Shown: one piece after another, positions 17,272-24,178 of the stretch | Layout: each line of letters opens with the position of its first letter | Numbering within the stretch: the stretch's first letter is position 1 | From: CAYNVQ01 sp964400735 | GTDB lineage: Bacteria > Acidobacteriota > Aminicenantia > Aminicenantales > Aminicenantaceae | DNA: 64,000 bases | Reading direction: 5' to 3' | NCBI GenBank assembly: GCA_964400735.1 | Contig: CAYNVQ010000003.1 | Coordinates: 124,001 to 188,000, forward strand | The notes under the pieces: model-generated | The model's input: the letters and a program-made list of their open reading frames with translations, nothing else | What the model was told of the DNA's origin: nothing | The model's database searches: none | Position numbers and translations under genes: made by a program

Positions 17272-18765
17272 ATGATAGAAGATAGCCAAAAACCAAAAAC
17301 AAAGATAAAAAAAGCCGTATCTGGCGAGGTAGCCGATCGGACAAAGAAGAAGGAAAAAATCGGCCGTGTCGTCCAGGTCATAGGCCCTGTTGTGGATGTG
17401 GAATTCAAAGGAGAAGAACTTCCCGAGATTTATAACGCAATCCGCATCACCAGCGAAGGTTTCGATACGCCGACCCCCATCGATATCATCGCCGAAGCCG
17501 AGCAACACCTGGGCGAGGATAAGGTGCGGTGTGTGTCTATGCATCCCACCGATGGGTTGGCCCGGGGAATGAAGGCCTTCGACTTGGATAGCCCGATCCA
17601 AGTCCCGGTGGGAGAGGAGACATTGGGGCGGGTGATCAACGTAATCGGAGAGCCCGTCGATTATCTGGGCCTGATCAAAGCCAAAAAGAAATATCCCATC
17701 CACCGGCCCCCTCCACCTCTCGAGGATCAAAGCACCAAGCTGGAGATGTTCGAGACAGGGATCAAGGTCATCGACCTCATTCAGCCCTTTCTGAAAGGAG
17801 GCAAAATCGGGCTTTTCGGAGGTGCAGGGGTCGGTAAGACAGTCATCATCATGGAGCTTATCCATAACGTGGCCCAGAAGCACGGGGGTTATTCCGTTTT
17901 TGCCGGAGTCGGAGAGAGAACGAGGGAAGGCAATGATTTGTGGCTGGAGATGAAGGAGTCCGGAGTCATCGACAAGACGGCCTTGATCTACGGTCAAATG
18001 ACCGAACCCCCCGGGGCCAGGTTGCGGGTAGGGCTATCCGCTTTATCTGTCGCCGAATATTTCCGGGACGAAATGAACCAGGACATCCTGCTTTTTATCG
18101 ACAACATTTTCCGGTTCGTCCAGGCCGGCTCCGAGGTCTCTGCTCTGTTGGGCCGGATGCCCTCGGCGGTGGGCTACCAGCCGAACCTGGCGACAGAGCT
18201 GGGAGAGCTGGAAGAACGTATCACCTCCACCAACAAAGGATCCATAACTTCCGTTCAAGCCATCTATGTTCCGGCAGACGATTTCACCGATCCAGCGCCG
18301 GCCACGACTTTTTCCCACCTGGATGCGACCACCAACCTTTCGAGGGCCCTCACCGAGATCGGCATTTACCCGGCCGTGGACCCATTGAGCTCCTTTTCGC
18401 GCATCCTGGATCCCAGGGTCATCGGGGAGGATCACTACCATGTCGCCCGAGAGGTCAAAGAGATCCTCCAGCGCCATAAGGACCTTCAGGACATCATCAC
18501 CATCCTGGGCATGGAGGAGCTGTCGGAGGAGGATAAGCTTATCGTGGCCCGGGCACGGAAGATCCAGCGTTTCCTTTCCCAGCCTTTCCATGTGGCCCAG
18601 GAATTTACCGGGAGAGAAGGGAAGTATGTGGCGATCGCCCAGACCGTACAGGGCTTCAAGGAGATCGTCGAAGGGAAACATGACGATAAGCCGGAACAGG
18701 CTTTTTATATGGCAGGCGGGATCGATGAGGTGCTCGAAAGGGCCGAAAAACTGAAGTCAGCATGA
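17272..18765 (+). CDS. atpD: ATP synthase F1 subunit beta
   Basis: 497 residues. The catalytic P-loop GGAGVGKT is at about 183-190; GVGERTREGNDLW, the DELSEED-equivalent region (GMEELSEEDKLIVARARK) and the C-terminal QPFHVAQEFTG are intact. It carries the catalytic sites for ATP synthesis. A Lys-rich N-terminal extension of about 23 residues precedes the usual start (GRVVQVIGPVVDVEF). ATG 17272 has a GGAG ribosome site. Confidence 0.97.
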   Translation: MIEDSQKPKTKIKKAVSGEVADRTKKKEKIGRVVQVIGPVVDVEFKGEELPEIYNAIRITSEGFDTPTPIDIIAEAEQHLGEDKVRCVSMHPTDGLARGMKAFDLDSPIQVPVGEETLGRVINVIGEPVDYLGLIKAKKKYPIHRPPPPLEDQSTKLEMFETGIKVIDLIQPFLKGGKIGLFGGAGVGKTVIIMELIHNVAQKHGGYSVFAGVGERTREGNDLWLEMKESGVIDKTALIYGQMTEPPGARLRVGLSALSVAEYFRDEMNQDILLFIDNIFRFVQAGSEVSALLGRMPSAVGYQPNLATELGELEERITSTNKGSITSVQAIYVPADDFTDPAPATTFSHLDATTNLSRALTEIGIYPAVDPLSSFSRILDPRVIGEDHYHVAREVKEILQRHKDLQDIITILGMEELSEEDKLIVARARKIQRFLSQPFHVAQEFTGREGKYVAIAQTVQGFKEIVEGKHDDKPEQAFYMAGGIDEVLERAEKLKSA

Positions 18766-19061
18766 ACCAAGACTTGCCGAAATCCATTAAGCTCACGGTG
18801 ATCAGCCCCTCCAAACTTCTGGTGGATGAGGATGTAGAGGAGGTCTCTCTTCCCAGTCTCGAGGGTTATCTGGGGATCTTTCCCGGTCACAGGCCCTTAT
18901 TTGTGGCTCTGGGCCAGGGGACCTTGACCTTCAAAGGCGCCTCCCGGGAGGGGGAGATAACGGTTCAGAGAGGCTATGCCGAAGTCCTTTCGGACCGAGT
19001 GCTTGTTTTCGTCGAAGAGGGGGAAGATGAAACTGCCCGATCCTCAGAAGGGCAAGGATGA
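18762..19061 (+). CDS. atpC: ATP synthase F1 subunit epsilon, short form
   Basis: 99 residues: only the N-terminal beta-sandwich (LTVISPSKLLVDEDVEEVSL, GYLGIFPGHRPL, VQRGYAEVLSDRVLVFVEE). The C-terminal helical hairpin that inhibits ATP hydrolysis in longer epsilons is missing. Its ATG overlaps the atpD stop by 4 bases. The last 35 bases overlap the next gene. Confidence 0.93.
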   Translation: MNQDLPKSIKLTVISPSKLLVDEDVEEVSLPSLEGYLGIFPGHRPLFVALGQGTLTFKGASREGEITVQRGYAEVLSDRVLVFVEEGEDETARSSEGQG

Positions 19062-19779
19062 AACGCTGGATTCCTTCTATCATGGCCGCATCCTGGTCCT
19101 GCAGAAAAGAAGAGGGTTCCGATTTGCCGTGGATGCGCCTCTTCTGGCGGATTTCATCCGCACGGAAGATTCGGACATCTGCCTGGAGCTCGGCACAGGC
19201 TGCGGGATCATTTCCCTGCTGCTGAGCATCAAACCGTTCGACTCTATCACAGCGGTCGAAATCCAGGAAAGCCTGGCCGACCTGGCCCGGCGGAACGTCC
19301 GGCTCAATCATTTGGAAGATCGAATCCGGGTTGTCCACATGGATTTCAGAAATTTTCATCCGGGGCGCACGTTCGATGTGGTCTTTTCCAACCCTCCTTA
19401 TATCAGGGCCGAGGTTGGGCATTTAAGCCAGTTTTTGGAAAAATCTATTGCGAAACACGAGCTGAAATGTGATATCCTGGGGATAATGCAGAAAACGGCG
19501 GAAGTTCTGAAAAGAGAGGGAAGGGCCTATTTTGTCTACGCGGCTAGAAGGAAGGAGGAATTTATCGAGGCCGTCCGAGAGAACGGGATGAAGGTAAGAA
19601 CGTTAAGGTTCGTGGTTCCCAGAAGAGAGACCCATCCCAATTTTTTGCTTGCCGAGCTGGATTTTACATCCTCTTCGGAGAATATTTTGCCTCCGCTGGT
19701 GCTTCATGACCAGAAGGGGGGCTACACCTCCGAAGCTCGGGAAATATTTGCCGGGAGATCCCATGTTCCGTCTTCTTAA
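19027..19779 (+). CDS. trmN6: tRNA1(Val) adenine-37 N6-methyltransferase-like enzyme
   Basis: 250 residues. The SAM-binding region reads CLELGTGCGIISLLLS and the N6-adenine catalytic motif NPPY is at residues 122-125 (FSNPPYIRAE). The family start, FRFAVDAPLLADF, matches TrmN6/YfiC proteins. It probably modifies A37 of a tRNA, though other N6-adenine substrates are possible. ATG 19027 is preceded by GAGGGGGAAG and lies inside the end of atpC, so it is coupled to the ATP synthase operon. Confidence 0.82.
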   Translation: MKLPDPQKGKDETLDSFYHGRILVLQKRRGFRFAVDAPLLADFIRTEDSDICLELGTGCGIISLLLSIKPFDSITAVEIQESLADLARRNVRLNHLEDRIRVVHMDFRNFHPGRTFDVVFSNPPYIRAEVGHLSQFLEKSIAKHELKCDILGIMQKTAEVLKREGRAYFVYAARRKEEFIEAVRENGMKVRTLRFVVPRRETHPNFLLAELDFTSSSENILPPLVLHDQKGGYTSEAREIFAGRSHVPSS

Positions 19780-20575
19780 GAACCTGAAAGGCTTATACAA
19801 ATACAGGGTCCTCATCCAGAACCTGGTGAGCCGCGAGCTCAAGGCCCGCTACCGCGGAACTGTCTTGGGTTTTCTCTGGTCTTTTTTCAATCCCCTCCTT
19901 CTGATGATCGTCTATACCCTCGTTTTCGGGTTCATCATCCGGTCGCGGGCCAACTTCCAAAACCCATTTTTATATGCCCTCTTTCTCTTCTGCGGTGTCC
20001 TGCCTTGGACCTGGTTTTCCTCCTCCTCGCTGGAGTCAGCGAATGTGCTGATGATCCAGGGGAATCTGATCAAAAAAATCCTTTTCCCGGCGGAAATTCT
20101 TCCCATAGTCGTGGTGACCTCCAACTTCGTCCATTTCGTCTTCGGTCTTCCGATCCTGTTCATCTTTGCCCTGATCATGCTCAAAAAATTCACCGTCTAT
20201 ATCCTCTTTCTTCCCCTGGTCATGCTGGTGCAGTTCGTTTTTTCCCTGGGATTTGCTTTTCTGGTCTCTTCGCTCACCGTTCATTTCCGCGATATCAAGG
20301 ATATCCTGGCCAACCTTCTGACCTTTTGGTTTTTCGCCTCCCCCATCATCTATCCCATGTCGTTCGAGGCCATCGAGAAACATGTCTGGCTTCGCGCCAT
20401 GCTGAACCTCAATCCCATGACCCACATCATGCAGGGCTACCAGAACTGTGTGTTTTTCGGGGAGATGATCCGTTGGAAGAAGCTGGGTGTAACCCTGGTT
20501 GTTTCTTTGGCCCTCGTTTTTATAGGCTATTATATCTTCGACCGGCTGCGAGATTCTTTTCCCGAGGAGGTTTGA
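19763..20575 (+). CDS. ABC-2 type polysaccharide exporter, permease (Wzm type)
   Basis: 270 residues with about six membrane helices. The conserved ABC-2 start, LVSRELKARYRGTVLGFLWS, and the segment FWFFASPIIYPMS near the C-terminal half are typical of Wzm/TagG/KpsM permeases. It forms the membrane pore for lipid-linked polysaccharide export. The start ATG lies 17 bases inside the methyltransferase gene. The stop is directly followed by the GTG of the ATPase. Confidence 0.93.
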   Translation: MFRLLKNLKGLYKYRVLIQNLVSRELKARYRGTVLGFLWSFFNPLLLMIVYTLVFGFIIRSRANFQNPFLYALFLFCGVLPWTWFSSSSLESANVLMIQGNLIKKILFPAEILPIVVVTSNFVHFVFGLPILFIFALIMLKKFTVYILFLPLVMLVQFVFSLGFAFLVSSLTVHFRDIKDILANLLTFWFFASPIIYPMSFEAIEKHVWLRAMLNLNPMTHIMQGYQNCVFFGEMIRWKKLGVTLVVSLALVFIGYYIFDRLRDSFPEEV

Positions 20576-21883
20576 GTGGTTGCCATCGATGTGGAAAATG
20601 TCACCCGGGTCTACCAGAAATATTCCGCCCGGCACAGATTCAAAACCTTCAAAAGTGCGTTGGTGAAGGGAGACCTTTTCAGGTCCCTTCGGCCGGACGA
20701 GATCGTTACCGCCCTCAATAACGTAGATTTCAAGGTGGAGGAGGGCACGACCTTCGGGGTCATCGGAGAGAACGGTTCGGGCAAAAGCACCCTTCTCAAG
20801 GTCATCACCGGGATTACCAAACCCACCTCAGGGAAGGTTGAGGTCCGGGGCAAGGTTTCGGCCCTGATCGAGCTAGGCGCCGGCTTCCATCCGGAAATCA
20901 CCGGGCGGGAAAATGTCTTTATCAACGGCATTATGCTGGGGCTCTCCAAAAAAGAGATCGCCCGAAAGTTCGACGAAATCGTAAGCTTCGCCCAACTGGA
21001 GCAATTCATCGACGCACCGGTCAAGACCTATTCCTCGGGCATGTACATGAGGCTGGGGTTCTCGATCGCCATCAACGTCAATCCCGATATTCTTCTGGTT
21101 GACGAAGTGCTGGCCGTAGGAGATGCCGCCTTTGTCCCCAAATGCTTGGACCGGATCGATGACTTTCGCCGGCGTAAAAAGACCATCCTATTCGTCAGCC
21201 ACGACCTGGCCACTGTGGAGAAGATCTGCGACCGGGTGCTCTGGCTCAAGGAAGGGAAAATGCAGATGATCGCCGAACCCAAGCGGGCCATCGATGCCTA
21301 TCTTCAGGATGTCGCCGAGATGCAGGAGGAGGATTTCGAGAGCCGTAAGAAAGCACGCGAGAAAGAGAGGGGTGAAGAAGAAAAGGAGAAAGAGGAGGAG
21401 GAGGAAGAAAGACGGGAAGGCCGATGGGGAAAGCGGGAGATCGAAATTGCCAAGGTCCGGTTAACTACGCTCGAGGGGAAGGAAAAGCATGTGTATTCTC
21501 CCGATGAAGGGATGCTGATAGAGATGGAAGTAGCGGCCAAATCCAGGATCGAGGACTTCGTTTTCGGCATCGGAATTTTCAATTCCCAGGGACTTTGCTG
21601 CTATGGGACCAACACGCACAGCGAGGATTTCGAGCCTCTATCCATTGAGGGAAGGGGAAAGGTCGTCTGCCGGCTCGAAAAATTGAACCTTATAAACGGC
21701 ACCTATTATCTGGATGTGGCTACCCATAAAAAAGACGGGTACCCGTACGATTACCACCGGAACCTGTACACCTTCATGATTTCTTCCCTCACCAAAGATG
21801 TGGGTGTATTCCGGCCTGAACACAGCTGGTCCTTTTCTTCAGGTATCCGGATAAAACCTTCCCGGCCCAGGAATTCTTCCTGA
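20576..21883 (+). CDS. ABC-2 polysaccharide exporter, ATPase with substrate-binding domain (Wzt type)
   Basis: 435 residues, GTG start with ribosome site GAGGAGG. The nucleotide-binding domain has Walker A (GENGSGKST), signature motif (YSSGMYMRLGF) and Walker B (DILLVDEVLAVGD). After about residue 250 a very acidic/basic coiled linker rich in Glu, Lys and Arg leads to a C-terminal beta-sandwich (about 290-430), as in Wzt proteins that recognise the finished, capped glycan. With the permease it would flip polysaccharide across the inner membrane. Confidence 0.93.
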   Translation: MVAIDVENVTRVYQKYSARHRFKTFKSALVKGDLFRSLRPDEIVTALNNVDFKVEEGTTFGVIGENGSGKSTLLKVITGITKPTSGKVEVRGKVSALIELGAGFHPEITGRENVFINGIMLGLSKKEIARKFDEIVSFAQLEQFIDAPVKTYSSGMYMRLGFSIAINVNPDILLVDEVLAVGDAAFVPKCLDRIDDFRRRKKTILFVSHDLATVEKICDRVLWLKEGKMQMIAEPKRAIDAYLQDVAEMQEEDFESRKKAREKERGEEEKEKEEEEEERREGRWGKREIEIAKVRLTTLEGKEKHVYSPDEGMLIEMEVAAKSRIEDFVFGIGIFNSQGLCCYGTNTHSEDFEPLSIEGRGKVVCRLEKLNLINGTYYLDVATHKKDGYPYDYHRNLYTFMISSLTKDVGVFRPEHSWSFSSGIRIKPSRPRNSS

Positions 21884-21889
21884 AATCCG

Positions 21890-22378
21890 ATGGATGAAAA
21901 AATTCACATGCTGAGGAGCTTGGTTGAAAAAAGGGCGGTTCTCCGACGGGAAAAGAGAACCGTCGTCTTCACCAACGGATGCTTCGACCTGATCCACAGC
22001 GGGCATATCCACCTGTTCGAGGAAGCCAAAAAGCAGGGCGATGTTTTGATGGTGGCCGTTAACGATGACGATTCGGTGAAAAAGATCAAAGGGCCATCGA
22101 GACCGGTTTTTCCCCTGGCTGAAAGGATGGAGATTCTGGGGGCCATCAGGTATATCGATTATCTGCTGCCTTTTGTGGAAGAGACTCCCCTGCGCGTGAT
22201 ATCGGCCCTTGTCCCCGATGTTCTGGTCAAAGGCGGAGACTGGAAAATAGAGGATGTCGTCGGCCGTCAAGAGGTGGAAGGTGCCGGAGGCAGGGTTCTC
22301 CTCGTCCCCTTCATCGAGGCGCAATCCACATCTCGGCTCCTTTCCAGGATCCTTCGGGCTTACCGTGGAGAGGAATAA
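21890..22378 (+). CDS. rfaE2: D-glycero-beta-D-manno-heptose 1-phosphate adenylyltransferase
   Basis: 162 residues, stand-alone C-terminal half of HldE. The nucleotidyltransferase motif is FTNGCFDLIHSGHIHLFEEA (T/H-x-G-H), and the distal loop is RLLSRI preceded by AQSTS (the ISTS-like motif). It adenylylates heptose-1-phosphate to give ADP-heptose for LPS inner core or other glycans. It sits 6 bases after the Wzt-type ATPase gene, linking glycan export with heptose activation. The stop codon overlaps the antisense terminator at 22377-22433. Confidence 0.9.
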   Translation: MDEKIHMLRSLVEKRAVLRREKRTVVFTNGCFDLIHSGHIHLFEEAKKQGDVLMVAVNDDDSVKKIKGPSRPVFPLAERMEILGAIRYIDYLLPFVEETPLRVISALVPDVLVKGGDWKIEDVVGRQEVEGAGGRVLLVPFIEAQSTSRLLSRILRAYRGEE

Positions 22379-22433
22379 AAAAAAGGCTCTTCCTTTCTAA
22401 AGCCGCCTTTCCGGAATTCGAAAGGAAGAGCCT
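22377..22433 (-). terminator. Strong intrinsic terminator of the small minus-strand unit
   Basis: On the minus strand a perfect 14-bp stem (AGGCTCTTCCTTTC at 22384-22397 with its complement at 22420-22433) encloses a 22-base loop and is followed by a run of seven to eight T (22384-22377). On the plus strand there is no T-run after the stem, so it acts for minus-strand transcripts and lies just after the convergent rfaE2 stop. Confidence 0.9.
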
Positions 22434-22477
22434 GGGCAGATCTCCCTGCTGAGAAACCGAGCAGTTTTATATCATGC

Positions 22478-22540
22478 TCAGGATCGAGCTAGGCACCCTT
22501 CGGAACAATGGGCGATTCTGGGAACCGAAAATCTCTTCAT
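22478..22540 (-). CDS. 20-residue small ORF with Cys-x3-Cys
   Basis: The predicted peptide is MKRFSVPRIAHCSEGCLARS. A clear ribosome site (AAGGAG, 7 bases before the ATG) and the promoter at 22577-22605 support translation. The peptide is basic at both ends, has a C12-SEG-C16 pair and no membrane segment. No known family is recognised. It could be a small protein, a leader peptide or a peptide substrate of a maturase; no maturase gene is adjacent. Confidence 0.5.
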   Translation of the reverse strand: MKRFSVPRIAHCSEGCLARS

Positions 22541-22576
22541 TGAAGTCTCCTTTCGGGATGCAAATAAACCTTACTT

Positions 22577-22605
22577 AATATATATAAGCTATAGGAAAAT
22601 GTCAA
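22577..22605 (-). promoter_or_regulatory. Consensus sigma-70 promoter of the small minus-strand unit
   Basis: Minus strand TTGACA (22600-22605), 17-base spacer, TATATT (22577-22582). The predicted start site is near 22570. Confidence 0.85.
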
Positions 22606-22711
22606 GAGGCCGTCGCACCCAAAAATTTCCCTAATATGGGAGGTACGGGTTTTGTCGTAGCCTGTTTATTCAGGCGTGCGAAGATGCCGAATGATCGGCG
22701 GGGCATCAAGG

Positions 22712-23884
22712 TCAGCGATTCTCTCTGGTGTTATGATAGGCCCGCACTTTTTTGCTGAACCACGACCAAAGTTTCTGATGAAAGGCCAGACTCGGGGGAT
22801 TGGCTTTCAGGATGGAAAAAAGGCTGATTTCCTCCTTATCATCCGGTGCCAGCTTGGATTTTCTCGTCTCATCCCATAGGGAAGAGGCTTCGGGGTGGAA
22901 CTGTACGCCCAGGACATGAGGATAGATTTCGTGCTCGATGGCTTCGGGGACCTTTCCGTCCATTGAGGTAGCAATGACCTTGAATCCCTTTCCGAGTTTC
23001 TCGATGGCCTGGTGATGGGAGCTGTAGACGTACGGTTGATCCTTGGAAGAAAAGCCCCATTCTTGAATGAATTTTCCTTTTTCCAGCAGCCTGATCCGGT
23101 GCAAGTTGGAGGAGCGAAGTCCTCTAGGATGGAGTTTGGCATAGGGATTGTCGTGCCAGTTGTCTGGACCGAGGTCTAGAATATCTTCAACGGTTCGTTT
23201 GTTATAGATCTCCGACGGGATATCCTGAAAAAGAGTTCCTCCTGTGCCGACATTCAAGCTTTGGAGGCCGAGACAAAAGGCCAGGACAGGGAATTCGGGA
23301 TGGGTTTCGAGAAAGGGAGTGAAATTTTTCTCCCCCCATCCTCCAAGAAGGTGGAAGACAGACGTGATATCCAGATAACTCCGGTAAGGGGAGTCGATGA
23401 TGGTCAGAAGGCTGGTCTTTTCTCCGTAGACCGAAGGAGGAATGTCTGCCCCGCCGAAGAGAATAATACCATCTGAAGAGGAAAAGATTTTTTTCAACTC
23501 TTCACTCAGCGTATTTTCTTGGAAAAGTTTCTTCGGATCGAGCTCTCCTTTCAGCTCGTGAAATCGTATCCAATCGAGCTGATTTTTCTGGACATAAGTC
23601 ATGGCCGCCCCGTAATCTCTGCCCAGGTTGTCGCTTGCGAGCTGTTTCTCATGGAAGAGGCCGACCATTATAAATTTTTCTCCGGGGATAAGTCCCCGCT
23701 TTCTGAGTTCTAAAAGGGAGCGGATGCTTGCCATCGAAGGATGAAGGAAGATGACCCGGGTCTCGTCCGATTGAGAAGGAGCCTTATCGAAGTAACGCAA
23801 GTCCTCTTGCCAGCAGAAAAGTCCGATACTGGTGGCGAAGAAGAGCAAGATGAATGAAGCGAGAACGATTGATTTATTCTTCAT
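22712..23884 (-). CDS. Membrane-anchored or exported class I glutamine-amidotransferase-like hydrolase (peptidase C26 type)
   Basis: 390 residues. An N-terminal hydrophobic segment (IVLASFILLFFATSIGLFCW) precedes the catalytic domain. The domain shows a nucleophile elbow (LAFCLGLQSLN, Cys near residue 202) and the His-Glu pair (GVQFHPEAS, near 330), as in gamma-Glu-GABA hydrolase PuuD and other C26 enzymes. These cleave gamma-glutamyl amide bonds and are normally cytoplasmic, so an exported form is notable; cell-wall peptides or gamma-glutamyl compounds are possible substrates. ATG 23884 has GGAGG 7 bases upstream; the frame extends to 23920 without one. Promoter at 23920-23949. Confidence 0.82.
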   Translation of the reverse strand: MKNKSIVLASFILLFFATSIGLFCWQEDLRYFDKAPSQSDETRVIFLHPSMASIRSLLELRKRGLIPGEKFIMVGLFHEKQLASDNLGRDYGAAMTYVQKNQLDWIRFHELKGELDPKKLFQENTLSEELKKIFSSSDGIILFGGADIPPSVYGEKTSLLTIIDSPYRSYLDITSVFHLLGGWGEKNFTPFLETHPEFPVLAFCLGLQSLNVGTGGTLFQDIPSEIYNKRTVEDILDLGPDNWHDNPYAKLHPRGLRSSNLHRIRLLEKGKFIQEWGFSSKDQPYVYSSHHQAIEKLGKGFKVIATSMDGKVPEAIEHEIYPHVLGVQFHPEASSLWDETRKSKLAPDDKEEISLFSILKANPPSLAFHQKLWSWFSKKVRAYHNTRENR

Positions 23885-23919
23885 ATCCGTGCCTCCGGGC
23901 TGAAGCCTTTTTTTTCTCA

Positions 23920-23949
23920 ATTATAGTGTTTCGGTCGCTTCATTGGCAA
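23920..23949 (-). promoter_or_regulatory. Sigma-70 promoter for the amidotransferase-like gene
   Basis: Minus strand TTGCCA (23944-23949), 18-base spacer, TATAAT (23920-23925). The start site would be near 23913, about 30 bases before the ATG. A start codon at 23920 would lie inside the -10 box, supporting ATG 23884. Confidence 0.75.
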
Positions 23950-24051
23950 CTATCTTATGATAACGGTAAGCTTTTCTAAAACCGTGAGAACATATTAGTC
24001 ACATACAGAACAGAGCATTAGGAAGGGATTGAGCGACATCGGAGGATTAAT

Positions 24052-24126
24052 ATGGGGAATCGTTTCTCTAAAGCGCGGTTGGTCACCGTGAACCTTTCCC
24101 TCCTGATTTTCGTCTATATTGGGTGA
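24052..24126 (+). CDS. Possible 24-residue membrane peptide or truncated gene start
   Basis: A ribosome site (GGAGGATTA) precedes the ATG. The product starts MGNRFSKARLVTVNLSLLIF, then VYIG and stop: a basic N-terminus plus one hydrophobic segment, like a signal anchor. It could be a leader peptide for the DUF5916 gene 53 bases downstream or the surviving start of a lost exported protein. No family is assigned. Confidence 0.35.
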   Translation: MGNRFSKARLVTVNLSLLIFVYIG

Positions 24127-24178
24127 AGAGAGCGGATGAAGATGGAGGTTTGGTCTTTTCTGCTAGATGAGGTTCGAG

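Larger units (their letters stand above)
22377..22570 (-). ncRNA. Predicted independent small transcript of about 190 nt
   Basis: A consensus promoter (22577-22605) and a strong terminator (22377-22433) bracket about 190 bases with no larger gene. Inside are a Shine-Dalgarno site (AAGGAGA), a 20-codon ORF and a small hairpin (CTGCT with AGCAG, about 22446-22464). It does not pair end to end as 6S RNA would, and lacks the SRP Alu/GGAA loop pattern. It may be a small RNA, a small-protein mRNA, or both. Confidence 0.6.

Noticed and set aside
22377..22570. 6S RNA or SRP RNA at the small minus-strand unit
   Set aside because: The ends do not pair into the long 6S rod, and the conserved SRP tetraloop and GGA motif are missing.
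22684..22708. Terminator for the amidotransferase-like gene (GATGCC/GGCATC hairpin)
   Set aside because: The stem is present but no T-run follows on the minus strand.
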